A stretch of 64,000 nt of DNA from Elusimicrobiota bacterium (GTDB taxonomy: Bacteria > Elusimicrobiota > Elusimicrobia > UBA1565 > UBA9628). The stretch is from assembly GCA_016212855.1 (NCBI GenBank), contig JACRDP010000025.1:113209-177208 (forward strand), read 5' to 3'. Positions 42,639 to 51,162 of this stretch are shown here, in pieces; the first letter of the stretch is position 1; every line of letters begins with the position of its first letter. A program made the position numbers and the translations under genes. The notes beneath the pieces were generated by a model. It ran no database searches. It saw only the letters and a program-made list of their open reading frames with translations, and was not told the DNA's origin.

Positions 42639-45496
42639 GCGTTCCGAAGCAGGTCGTCGTCCTGAGCAGCATCGACTGGGACACGGCCTGGCAGCGGCAT
42701 CAAATCTTCGCCGCGGCCTTCGCCGAGTCGGGGCGCGAGGTCTTCTTCGTCGAGAACACGGGCTTCCGCAATCCGGCCTGGAAGGATCTCGCGCGCCTCG
42801 GCCGCCGCCTGCGCAACCTCATCTTCCCCGGCGGCGCCGCCGGGAGCAACCGCAGCCCGGAGGGCGTGCGCATCCTATCGCCCCGCGTCCTGCCTCCGAC
42901 CTGGGCGCTGTTTCGCTTCGTCAATTCCCGAATCTTCCTTCCCGCCCTGCGGCGAGAACTGGCGCAGCGCGGCCTTCGCCCCGGGGCCTCGTGCGTCGTC
43001 TACGTCCCCACCGCGACGACGATCGAACTCGCGCGCGCATTGAAGCCGGACTCGGTGCTCTACGACTGCGCGTCCAACTTCCGCGCCCACCCTCAGGCGC
43101 CCGCGGACTTCGCCGCCCTCGAGCGGGTCCTGCTCTCGCTGGCGGACCAGGTGGTGGGCGACTCGGATTTCCTCGTCGAGCAGAAGCGCGCGGAGCACGC
43201 GCACATCGAGAAGATCCATCAGGGCGTCCCGGAGGATTTCTTCCGGCTTCCGCCGCCGCGCGGCGCCTGGGACGATTTCTGCTACTACGGGACCTGGAGC
43301 CATGATCTCGACGCGCGCTTCGTCGACGCTCTCGCGGACGCCGGATTCAAGACGACGGTCCGCGGCTTCGCCAAGGCCGGCGCGCCGCCCCTCGATCCGC
43401 GCGTGCGCCGTCATGACCCCGTCGCGCGCGAGGAACTCGCCGGGACGCTCGGGCCCTACGAGGGACTCCTGCTCCCGTACCGCGTCAATCCCTTCTTGAT
43501 GGGCGTCATCCCCGCGAAGATCTACGAATGTCTGGCGACCGGCCGGCCCGTCATCGCGACGCCCCTGCCGTCTCTGCGAAAGCTCGAAGGCTTGATCTAC
43601 ATCGGCGAGACGCCCGAGGATTGGGTCCGGATCGCGCGCGGGCTTGCGAAAACGGAGACCGCCGAGCTTCGGCGCGAGCGCATCGCGATGGCGCGCGCGC
43701 ACTCGGCCGCGGCCGAGTTCCGGCGCTTCGAAGCCTGCCTCGAGGACACCTCCCGGCGGCGCGCGAAACTCGCCGCGCGGCCGGGACGCGACGCGGTCAT
43801 GCTCTCGCCCGTGCCCTGGTCGCGGGCGCCCGAAGCCCGGCGCGCCGAGGCCGCGGCGTGGGCCGCGACGGGGCGGCGCGTCTTCTTCGTCGAGCTCGCC
43901 GCCGAGCGCGGATTCGCGCGGCGCATACGGAGAGCGCTGTTCGGACCGCCGATCGCGGAGCTCTCGGTCATACCGCCGGGCGTGGAAATCGTCGCGTCTC
44001 TCTTTCTGCCCGCCACGAGAAAGCTCTGGCGCGAAGCCAACGCGACCTTGCTCGCGCCGCGGCTGACGGATCTGCTGCACGACCGCGGGCTCGACGCGTC
44101 CTGCGTTGCGATCCTGACCGGGCACTCGCCCCACGCCGACGCGCTCCTCTCGCAGCTGAAGCCCGCGCTGACCGTGACCTCGGAGGGAGCCGGCTCGAAC
44201 GCGGAGACCTTGTTCGCGCGCGCGGCCCGGGCTCCGGCGCTCGACGCGCCGGCTCCCGTCGCGGAGCGAGCCGGGCTTCCCGCCTTCCTGAGCGGGCTCG
44301 GCTGGATCGGCCTTCTCTACGGCTTGGCGAAGGCCTCCACCTTGCTCACGCAGATCGCGGCCGGACGCTGGCTCGGACCCGAGGAATACGGGCGCGCGAA
44401 CCTCGTCCTCGCCGCTTCGGCCTATCTGCAGATCGCGCCGATGCTCGGGTTTCCCACGGCGATGGGCAAGTTCCTGGCACCCGAGAAGGACGAAGGCCGC
44501 CGCGCCCGCTTCGTCTCCACGGCGCTGGCGGCGTTCGCGGCCTGGACTTTATTGTGCCTGCCGGTCATGGCCGCGGCCCATCACGCCCTCGGACGCGCGC
44601 TCAACCTGCCCGACTCGCTTTTCCTGCCGTCGCTCGTGCTCGCCACCGCCCACGCCGTTTACGTCGTCGTGGCGAGCCCGCTTCTCGGCCTGCACCGCTT
44701 CGCCCACCGCGGGCTCGTGGAGGCCGTCTACGGCCTGTCGGCTCCGCTGGCACTCATCGCCGCGAGCGCGGTGCTGGGCGCGGACCACCGGGTCCTGATT
44801 TCGGCGCTGAGCTCCGGCTTCATACTGGGCTCGGCGTACGCGCTGTGGTGCCAGCGCCGCTATCTGACCTTGGCCTTCGAGCCGGAGATCCTGAAGGCGG
44901 TCTGGCGCTACGCGGCCGTCGCCTCGCTCAACCTGCTCGCCGTAGCCTTCATCCTGGCGCCCGCCCGCTTCATCCTCCATGCCTGCCGCAACGCCGAGGA
45001 GGTCGGCCTGTTCAGCGCCTACTTCACGGCCACGATCCAGGTCGCGTTGGCGCTGCTGTACATGCTCCAATCCGTCATCGTTCCCATGGCCAGCGACGCG
45101 CGGGGCCAACGCGAAACCTGGGAGCTCGTCCGCCGGTGGACGCTCCCGGCCCTGTTCGGCGCCTGGCTGTTCTTCCTCGCCGGGCTCGCCGCGGCGCTCG
45201 CGGTGTTCGGACGAAGCTACCCGATGCGCCTCGACTGGATGCTCGCTTTCTCGTTGAGCGCGGTGCTCGTCCTCGCTCACGGCACTTTGTCGGCGCTCTA
45301 CTCCGCCCGCGACTTCTCGGGCTTGCGCGTCTCCGTGATCGGCGGCTTGCTGTCGGGCATGGCCAACGCGGCCTTGGCCGCGTGGCTCATTCCCGTCTAC
45401 GGCGTGACCGGGGCCGCCGCTTCTTTGGGCCTCGCGTTCGCGCTCGGACTGACGTTCTTCCTCGGCGTGCGCGCCTCCGAGAGCCGCGCCGCATGA
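42635..45496 (+). CDS. Glycosyltransferase-Wzx flippase fusion, 953 aa, CTG start
   Basis: Starts at CTG 42635 overlapping the previous stop (CTGA); no ATG upstream is in the right place, and SVPKQVVVLSSIDWDTAWQRHQ reads as a proper N terminus. Residues 1-375: GT-B glycosyltransferase (SVLYDCASNF, VPEDFFRLP, VIPAKIYECLATGRPVIAT). Residues 386-545: a second, incomplete N-terminal GT domain (SPVPWSRAPEARR, RRVFFVEL). Residues 547-953: twelve or so hydrophobic helices of a polysaccharide flippase (LAKASTLLTQIAAGRWLGPEEYGRANL). Glycosyltransferase and flippase are normally separate proteins. No frameshift is needed. Confidence 0.8.
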   Translation: MSVPKQVVVLSSIDWDTAWQRHQIFAAAFAESGREVFFVENTGFRNPAWKDLARLGRRLRNLIFPGGAAGSNRSPEGVRILSPRVLPPTWALFRFVNSRIFLPALRRELAQRGLRPGASCVVYVPTATTIELARALKPDSVLYDCASNFRAHPQAPADFAALERVLLSLADQVVGDSDFLVEQKRAEHAHIEKIHQGVPEDFFRLPPPRGAWDDFCYYGTWSHDLDARFVDALADAGFKTTVRGFAKAGAPPLDPRVRRHDPVAREELAGTLGPYEGLLLPYRVNPFLMGVIPAKIYECLATGRPVIATPLPSLRKLEGLIYIGETPEDWVRIARGLAKTETAELRRERIAMARAHSAAAEFRRFEACLEDTSRRRAKLAARPGRDAVMLSPVPWSRAPEARRAEAAAWAATGRRVFFVELAAERGFARRIRRALFGPPIAELSVIPPGVEIVASLFLPATRKLWREANATLLAPRLTDLLHDRGLDASCVAILTGHSPHADALLSQLKPALTVTSEGAGSNAETLFARAARAPALDAPAPVAERAGLPAFLSGLGWIGLLYGLAKASTLLTQIAAGRWLGPEEYGRANLVLAASAYLQIAPMLGFPTAMGKFLAPEKDEGRRARFVSTALAAFAAWTLLCLPVMAAAHHALGRALNLPDSLFLPSLVLATAHAVYVVVASPLLGLHRFAHRGLVEAVYGLSAPLALIAASAVLGADHRVLISALSSGFILGSAYALWCQRRYLTLAFEPEILKAVWRYAAVASLNLLAVAFILAPARFILHACRNAEEVGLFSAYFTATIQVALALLYMLQSVIVPMASDARGQRETWELVRRWTLPALFGAWLFFLAGLAAALAVFGRSYPMRLDWMLAFSLSAVLVLAHGTLSALYSARDFSGLRVSVIGGLLSGMANAALAAWLIPVYGVTGAAASLGLAFALGLTFFLGVRASESRAA

Positions 45497-46971
45497 AGAC
45501 CGGCCGCGCGGCCGCGTCTTTCGTCGCGGCCACGCTCGCCGCCGGCGCCTGGCACATCCTCGTCAACGCCGCGCCGCCGGCCTGGGACGACGCATGGTAT
45601 CTCGAGGTCAGCTTCCGGCTCTACCACGCCCTCGCGCGCGGCCCGTTCGCCTTCGCCGCGGAGTACGCCTCCGCGTTCCGCATCAAGGCGCCCCTGCTGA
45701 GCCTCCTGCCGCTTCCCCTCTACGCCGTCACCGGCCCGGTCGAGCGCGTCGCCGTCTGGGTGAGTCTCGCCGCGCAGGGCACCACCTGCGCGGCCGTCTT
45801 CGCCGCCGCGCGCTCGCTGTGGCCCAAGCACCCGCGGCGTGAGGCGATCGCCGCCCTCGCCGCCGCGCTCACGGCGATTATCCCGCTGCTGTACGGGCTC
45901 TCGCGCGTCTTCCTCGTCGAACCGCTCTTGACCGCGCTCGTCGCTGCGGCCGTCTGGCGCGTCGCCTCCCCGCGGCGCCAAGAGGGCCCGATACTGGGCG
46001 CCATGCTTGGTCTAGGCCTGCTCGCCAAAATCCTCTTCCCGCTCTACCTCGCCGGCCCGGTCTGGCTCCGGCGCAAGGAATTGCGCCCTCATCTCAAGCT
46101 CGCGCTGTTCATCGCCGTCCCGCTGGCAGGAACCTGGTACGCCTTCCATCTCCCCTACATCCTCGGCTTCGCCTGGAGCGCGGGCTTCGGCAAGATCGCG
46201 GCGGACTACTCCAACGGCGGCTCCTTCGTCGCAACTTTACTCGGCGGCGCCTTGTCCTGGCCGCTCTCATTCTCGATGCTCGCCGTGGCCGCTGGCGCGT
46301 CGCGCCGGGGACGCCTCGACGACGGCTCTCGTCTGGCGCTCGCCTGGGCAGCGCCGCTCGCGGTGCTCGCGCTCGGCGTGAATCGCGAAATTCGTTTCGC
46401 CGCCCCGGCCCTGCCGGCGCTGGCGTTGCTCGCCGCTCGCGCGGCCCTGTCCTTCGACTCTCGCGCGGCCCGCGCGGCCGCGGCCGCCGCATTGCTCGCG
46501 GCCGGCTCGTTCGTCTTCGTCCGCCAGACCTTCATGCTCTCCGCGTCCGAGGCCTTGCCCTGGTGCGGCGCGCCCTCCGGAGACGCCGGTTGGAACCGGG
46601 CCGCTCTCGTCGCCGCCGTGGCCGACGGAGGCGGCACGGTCGCTGCCGTCGCCGTCGAGCATCCGCGACTCAACGCCAACAACCTTTCCGCACTCGCCGC
46701 TTCGCGCGGCCTCGACCTGCGCTTCGTCAATCTTGGCTATGCGCAGACCTCGGTCGAGGCGGCTCTGATCCGCCTCAAGGACAAGGACGCCGACCGGTTG
46801 CTTATCGTCTCCGGAATTCCGGACGCGGAGCTCCCCGCCTTCCTGAATCGCGCCAACGCTGGCATCGCGGCTGCGCTGGCCTCCAGCCGGCTTCCGTCGC
46901 GCGCGCTCACGCGCGTTCCGCTTGCTCCGGGCGTCGAGGCCGCGGTCTACGACCTGCGGCGGCGAAAGTAG
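45493..46971 (+). CDS. GT-C fold membrane glycosyltransferase (family 39-like)
   Basis: 492 aa, ATG in an ATGA overlap. Multiple hydrophobic helices. PPAWDDAWYLEVSFRLY holds the acidic first-loop motif typical of PMT/ArnT-like enzymes, and LLYGLSRVFLVEPLLTALVAAAVW the second conserved block. A long soluble C-terminal tail (from about 365) follows. Uses a polyprenyl-linked sugar in the periplasm to decorate lipid A, glycan or protein. Donor unknown. Confidence 0.72.
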   Translation: MKTGRAAASFVAATLAAGAWHILVNAAPPAWDDAWYLEVSFRLYHALARGPFAFAAEYASAFRIKAPLLSLLPLPLYAVTGPVERVAVWVSLAAQGTTCAAVFAAARSLWPKHPRREAIAALAAALTAIIPLLYGLSRVFLVEPLLTALVAAAVWRVASPRRQEGPILGAMLGLGLLAKILFPLYLAGPVWLRRKELRPHLKLALFIAVPLAGTWYAFHLPYILGFAWSAGFGKIAADYSNGGSFVATLLGGALSWPLSFSMLAVAAGASRRGRLDDGSRLALAWAAPLAVLALGVNREIRFAAPALPALALLAARAALSFDSRAARAAAAAALLAAGSFVFVRQTFMLSASEALPWCGAPSGDAGWNRAALVAAVADGGGTVAAVAVEHPRLNANNLSALAASRGLDLRFVNLGYAQTSVEAALIRLKDKDADRLLIVSGIPDAELPAFLNRANAGIAAALASSRLPSRALTRVPLAPGVEAAVYDLRRRK

Positions 46972-46984
46972 TAAACTGCGTCTC
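46972..46984 (+). promoter_or_regulatory. Possible -10 for a leaderless ligase transcript
   Basis: TAAACT at 46972-46977 and a 7-nt gap to ATG 46985. The -35 region is poor and no operator is seen. Reported because the -10-to-start spacing equals that at 1289 and 48168. Confidence 0.4.
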
Positions 46985-48172
46985 ATGAATCCGCGACGAG
47001 CGTCGTCCTACGGACTCGCCGCGCTCGCCATCGCGGCGCCGCTCTCCATCGCCGGCGCCAACGTGGCCCTTGCCGCGTTGACCGTGGCCTGGTTGTGGCT
47101 GCTTCAGAAGGACCGCAAGGCGGCTCTCGCGGCGCTGGGCGCTTCCGCGCGCACGCCCGTCTTCGCCGCTTTGGCCGCGTACGCGGCCTGGGCGTTGATC
47201 GCGTCGCTCGCCGGCGCCGAGCCGGCCGCGAGCCTGCGCGTCTGGCCCAAGGATCTACACAAGCTCTGGACCTTCGCCGTCATCGGCGCGGCCCTATCGG
47301 CGGCAGACGTCGTTCCGGTCGGGGCGCCTCTGGCGGCCGGCCTAGGCCTGCACGCGCTGGTGGGCGTCGCCCAGGCCGCGGCCGAATGGACGGGCGGCTC
47401 GGACCGCGTCCGCGCCCACGGCTTCATCCACCCCGTCACGTACGCCGAACTGATCGGGCTCGGCCTGCTCGGCGCCGCGGCTTATCTCGCCCGCGCCGAT
47501 GCGCCCCCGCTCCGGCGCCGGGGTACGTTCGCTTTGCTCGTGGCGCTCGCCGCAGCGCTCGTCGCCTCACAGACCCGGGCCGTGCTGATCGCCGTCGCCG
47601 CGGCCTATGCCGCGGCCTGCGCGCTCGACGCGCGCTGGCGCCGCCACATCCTGACAGCGGTCCTGGCCGTGGTCGGCGTCTTCGCTTTCTGGGAAATCAT
47701 GCCGACCGGCGGCCGCGGCCTGCGCAACCTTCTCGCCACGGACGGCGCGTCGAGCTCCCATCGCTCCCGCTTCGCGCTCTGGAACACGGCTTTGCTCATC
47801 GCGCGGGACCATCCGGCGACGGGCGTCGGCCCGGGCCGCTACCGCGAGACCTTCGAGCGCTATCATCCCGCGCGCCTGGACGGCGAGGGGACCTGGGGAA
47901 ACGCGCACAACGTGTACCTGCACCAACTCGCCGAGCGCGGCGTTCCCGGCCTGTTGATCCTGCTCGGCGTCCTGGGAGCCTTCGCGACCAGCGCCTGGAA
48001 GGCCGAGCGAGCGCGCCGCGACGCCTGGTCGTTATGGGCCGCGACGGCGACGGCCGCGTTCCTGATCATGAACCTCACCGAGGTCGCCTGGCAGACCGAG
48101 CAGGTCGCCGTCCTGTTCTTCCTGATCTGGCAGCTCGGGGCGGGCCCGAGACTGAAGCGGGAAATTCTATAA
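46985..48172 (+). CDS. O-antigen ligase/polymerase-like membrane protein (WaaL/Wzy family)
   Basis: 395 aa with about ten hydrophobic helices. HPVTYAELIGLGLLG and the large periplasmic loop motifs RSRFALWNTALLIARDHPATGVGPGRYRE and NAHNVYLHQLAERGVPGLL are the Wzy_C/WaaL signature, with conserved histidine in NAHNVYLH. Ligates or polymerises undecaprenyl-linked glycan. ATG is 7 nt after TAAACT. With the Wzx fusion upstream it supplies the late steps of a Wzx-dependent pathway. Confidence 0.82.
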   Translation: MNPRRASSYGLAALAIAAPLSIAGANVALAALTVAWLWLLQKDRKAALAALGASARTPVFAALAAYAAWALIASLAGAEPAASLRVWPKDLHKLWTFAVIGAALSAADVVPVGAPLAAGLGLHALVGVAQAAAEWTGGSDRVRAHGFIHPVTYAELIGLGLLGAAAYLARADAPPLRRRGTFALLVALAAALVASQTRAVLIAVAAAYAAACALDARWRRHILTAVLAVVGVFAFWEIMPTGGRGLRNLLATDGASSSHRSRFALWNTALLIARDHPATGVGPGRYRETFERYHPARLDGEGTWGNAHNVYLHQLAERGVPGLLILLGVLGAFATSAWKAERARRDAWSLWAATATAAFLIMNLTEVAWQTEQVAVLFFLIWQLGAGPRLKREIL

Positions 48173-48180
48173 TCGAGCGC
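48168..48180 (+). promoter_or_regulatory. -10 box for a probable leaderless GT2 transcript
   Basis: Perfect TATAAT at 48168-48173, overlapping the end of the ligase gene, and a 7-nt gap to GTG 48181. No Shine-Dalgarno in between. The -35 hexamer is not evident. Confidence 0.5.
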
Positions 48181-48870
48181 GTGGCGAAAACCCTCTCGAT
48201 CCTGATCCCCGTCTACAACGAGAAGGACACGGTGCTCGAGCTCCTGCGCCGCGTCGAGGCCGTGTCTTTGCCCCTGAACAAGCAGATCGTCGTTGTCGAC
48301 GACGGTTCGACCGACGGCACGCGGGAACTCCTGGCCGGGCTGGGCGCGCGCGCCACCGTCATTCTGCACGAGCGCAATCGCGGCAAAGGCGCCGCCCTGC
48401 GCACCGCGCTCGCCCGCGCGACGGGCGACTTCGTCATCATCCAGGACGCCGACCTGGAGTACGATCCGTCGGACTATCCGATGATGCTCGGCCCGCTGCT
48501 CGACGGACGCGCGGACGCGGTGTACGGCTCGCGTTTCCTCGGCGGACCGCACCGCGTCCTGTTCTTCTGGCACTACTTCGGAAACATGGTCTTCACCTTG
48601 CTCACGAACGTACTGTACGACATCAACCTGACCGACATGGGCACGTGCTACAAGGCGTTTCTGAATTCAAAGATCAAGGCTATCCCTCTGCGCAGCGAGC
48701 GCTTCGGCATCGAGGCCGAACTGACCGCGAAGGTCTGCAAGCGCCGCCTGCGTCTCTACGAGGTTCCGATATCCTACAGCGGGCGCACCTACGCCGACGG
48801 CAAGAAAATAACCTGGAAGGACGGATTCTCTTACCTCTGGTGCCTCCTGCGTTACCGCGTCGCGGACTGA
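48181..48870 (+). CDS. Dolichyl-phosphate-mannose-synthase-like GT2
   Basis: 229 aa, GTG start. LSILIPVYNEKDTVLELLRRVE, VVVDDGSTDGTRELL, NRGKGAALRTALARA, IIQDADLEYDP (DAD metal motif), and YGSRFLGG are typical of DPM1-like transferases, which load a polyprenyl phosphate with a hexose. A short enzyme without membrane helices. It could supply the lipid-linked donor for the GT-C protein at 45493. Its end faces the minus-strand gene at 48876, 5 bp away. Confidence 0.83.
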   Translation: MAKTLSILIPVYNEKDTVLELLRRVEAVSLPLNKQIVVVDDGSTDGTRELLAGLGARATVILHERNRGKGAALRTALARATGDFVIIQDADLEYDPSDYPMMLGPLLDGRADAVYGSRFLGGPHRVLFFWHYFGNMVFTLLTNVLYDINLTDMGTCYKAFLNSKIKAIPLRSERFGIEAELTAKVCKRRLRLYEVPISYSGRTYADGKKITWKDGFSYLWCLLRYRVAD

Positions 48871-48875
48871 CGACC

Positions 48876-51134
48876 CTAGGCCCAGTCGTATAGTTCGGAG
48901 AGTTCACGAATGAGGCGCCCGCGGGAATACTCCGCGCTCACCAGGGCGCGGCCTTTGGCGCCGAGGCTCGCGGCGAGTTTTGAATCATCGACGAGCTGAA
49001 GAGTCCGCTCCAAGAGCTCGATCTCTGTCGCGGCTAGAAAGCCGTTCTCGCCGGGAACGATCAAATCGCGGTTGGCGGGGATGTCGGACGCGACGACCGG
49101 CAGGCTGGCCGCCATCGCCTCGAGCACCACGTTGGGGATGGCATCCCAGCGTGAGTAATGCACGACGACGTTCGCGCCCGCAAGGCGGCGTAGGGCCTCC
49201 CGGTGCGGCAGCCAGCCGGTCACCTCCAGTTTGCCCGTCAGGCCCAGGTCCCGGATCATCTCTTCCATCAGCGGCTGGATCTCGCCGGTGCCGATCCACA
49301 CGCACTTGACGCCGTTGCGCGCGTCGGTCAGGCGCTGGGTCAGCCGAACGAAGGCTTCGGGGTGACGGGCGAAAGTCAGGCGCCCCGACGCGCAGACGAT
49401 CGCGCCGGAAGGCAAGGAAGTACCCCTTCCAATCGATGTGGGAGAGGCCTCTCCCAAGTAGGCGTCTCGCACAATCCGCACGTCGGCCGCGCCCAATTTC
49501 CGCGCCAGAACCGCTTCGCTCTTCGAGACCGCCACGATCTCACCAAACAGGGAGGCGAAGCGCTCCAATAAACGATAAGACCACCGGGCGAAAGACGAAT
49601 TGTCGCTCTGGAGGAAGGAATAGCCTCTCGGCGAATAATAAATCCGCTTCACCCCGGCGGCCCGGGCCGCGAGACGAGTGAGGAAGCCCGCCTTCGAAGA
49701 GTGAGCATGCACGATGTCGGGGCGCTGCTGCCGAAAGAGACGATAGAGCCGCAGGAACGCCCGAAAATCCGAGAGCGGCGATATGGGGCGCACCATATCC
49801 GGTATGTGGAAGAAATGTGCGGCGCCGTGGGCCATGGCCTCGTACTCCCGGGGAGTACTCCCCGGACGCACCGCATAGACCAGGCTCAATTCGAAGCGGT
49901 CCTTGTCGAGTCCGTTGCAGATGGCCGCCACTTGATACCCGGTGCCTCCGGGCCCGCCGCACTCGAGGACCTGCATCACGCGAACTTTGGCGGCCGCGAC
50001 GTGACCCTCCCAGGCTTCCTGCACGAAACCCGCGAAGCTCTCCTTGAACCGTTTGTCGTCGAATTTCAGAGCGTGGGAGCGGATCGCCGCGGGATCGAAA
50101 CGAATGTCCTTGGCCCGCCGCATAGAGTCGGCCAAAGCCGCCGCGGTCTGCGCCTCGAAAAAGACTCCGGTGACGCCCTCTCGGACGGTCTCCAAAGCGC
50201 CGCCCTTCTTATAGGCGATCACAGGCCGGCCGCAAGCCATCGCTTCCACCGCGGTGATGCCGAAGTCTTCGTTCGCGGGGAAAAGGAACGCCTCGCAATT
50301 CTGATAGAGCCCGCGCAAAGCTTCGTCGCTCTGCCAGCCGAGAAACTCGACTTCCGCTCCCGCCGCCCGCTTCTTGAGCCGGTCGACCTCCGCGCCCACT
50401 CCGACGATCTTGAGCGAGACTCCGAGCTTACGGCAAGCCTCGATGGCCAGGTCCACGCGCTTGTAGGGAACCAAAGCGCAGGCGATCAGGTAATAGGACG
50501 CGCCGCTTCTCGGAGACGAAGGCGGCTGGAAGAAATCCGTGTCCACGGACGGGTAGATAACGGCCGCGTCCCGGCCGTAGGCTTGCCGGATCCGCGCGCG
50601 CACGTTCTCGCTGTTGGCCACGAAGGCGGACACGCCGCGGCTGCTCTTCTTGTCCCAACGCATCAGAAAAGGCCGCAGAAACTGGGCGCCGATTCGAAGC
50701 CAGCCCCGGGATCCGTCGGTGAAATAATCTTGAAACTGGTCGTACACATACCGCATCGGGGTGTGGCAGTAACAGATGTGCAGGGGCGGCCGGCGGCCGG
50801 AGCGGGGAGTCAGGCTCACCCCCTTGGCCACGCAGTGATTGGAAGACAGGACGAGATCGTAATCGCCCAGGTCGAACCGTTCGATGGTCCACGGCATCAG
50901 GGGCAGCAGGTAGCGGTAATAATGCGACGCGCCCGGCAAAGCATTCAGCCAGGAGGTGTGGATGCGCCGGGAGTTGATCAGATCGGAGACCCGGTCTGCA
51001 CGGTGGACGAGGGTATAGATCTCGGCCTGCGGGAAGAGTTCGAGCGCGGCCTCCAGCACCTTCTCGCCGCCCCGCATCCCGGTCAACCAGTCATGGACCA
51101 CCGCGACTTTTTTCATCTTCATCTCGTCGCTCAT
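48876..51134 (-). CDS. Tandem GT4 glycosyltransferase fusion, 752 aa
   Basis: Two complete family 4 domains in one chain. Residues 1-390: WbaZ-like mannosyltransferase (HDWLTGMRGGEKVLEAALELF, CYCHTPMRYVYDQFQDYF, NEDFGITAVEAMACGRPVIAY). Residues 393-752: a second GT4 (QVLECGGPGGTGYQVAAICNG, VHAHSSKAGFLTRLAA, WDAIPNVVLEAMAASLPVVASD). TATAAT on the minus strand overlaps the ATG at 51134, so the true start may be ATG 51122 or 51116 (MKKVAVVHDW). It could add two successive sugars. First gene on the minus strand of the O-antigen block. Confidence 0.82.
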   Translation of the reverse strand: MSDEMKMKKVAVVHDWLTGMRGGEKVLEAALELFPQAEIYTLVHRADRVSDLINSRRIHTSWLNALPGASHYYRYLLPLMPWTIERFDLGDYDLVLSSNHCVAKGVSLTPRSGRRPPLHICYCHTPMRYVYDQFQDYFTDGSRGWLRIGAQFLRPFLMRWDKKSSRGVSAFVANSENVRARIRQAYGRDAAVIYPSVDTDFFQPPSSPRSGASYYLIACALVPYKRVDLAIEACRKLGVSLKIVGVGAEVDRLKKRAAGAEVEFLGWQSDEALRGLYQNCEAFLFPANEDFGITAVEAMACGRPVIAYKKGGALETVREGVTGVFFEAQTAAALADSMRRAKDIRFDPAAIRSHALKFDDKRFKESFAGFVQEAWEGHVAAAKVRVMQVLECGGPGGTGYQVAAICNGLDKDRFELSLVYAVRPGSTPREYEAMAHGAAHFFHIPDMVRPISPLSDFRAFLRLYRLFRQQRPDIVHAHSSKAGFLTRLAARAAGVKRIYYSPRGYSFLQSDNSSFARWSYRLLERFASLFGEIVAVSKSEAVLARKLGAADVRIVRDAYLGEASPTSIGRGTSLPSGAIVCASGRLTFARHPEAFVRLTQRLTDARNGVKCVWIGTGEIQPLMEEMIRDLGLTGKLEVTGWLPHREALRRLAGANVVVHYSRWDAIPNVVLEAMAASLPVVASDIPANRDLIVPGENGFLAATEIELLERTLQLVDDSKLAASLGAKGRALVSAEYSRGRLIRELSELYDWA

Positions 51135-51156
51135 TATACAAACGAAGTTCTATAAT
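51133..51156. promoter_or_regulatory. Divergent promoter pair
   Basis: Plus strand: TATAAT at 51151-51156, 6 nt before TTG 51163. Minus strand: TATAAT at 51138-51133, overlapping the ATG of the tandem GT gene, with a second TATAGA at 51154-51149. Two start sites therefore face apart within 30 bp. No palindrome of the 15-bp class. Confidence 0.5.
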
Positions 51157-51162
51157 CGCACC

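Noticed and set aside
43528..45492. Frame upstream of the GT-C gene that would add about 650 residues
   Set aside because: It is the shifted frame of the GT-flippase fusion, arginine- and alanine-rich, and lacks motifs. The real start is ATG 45493.
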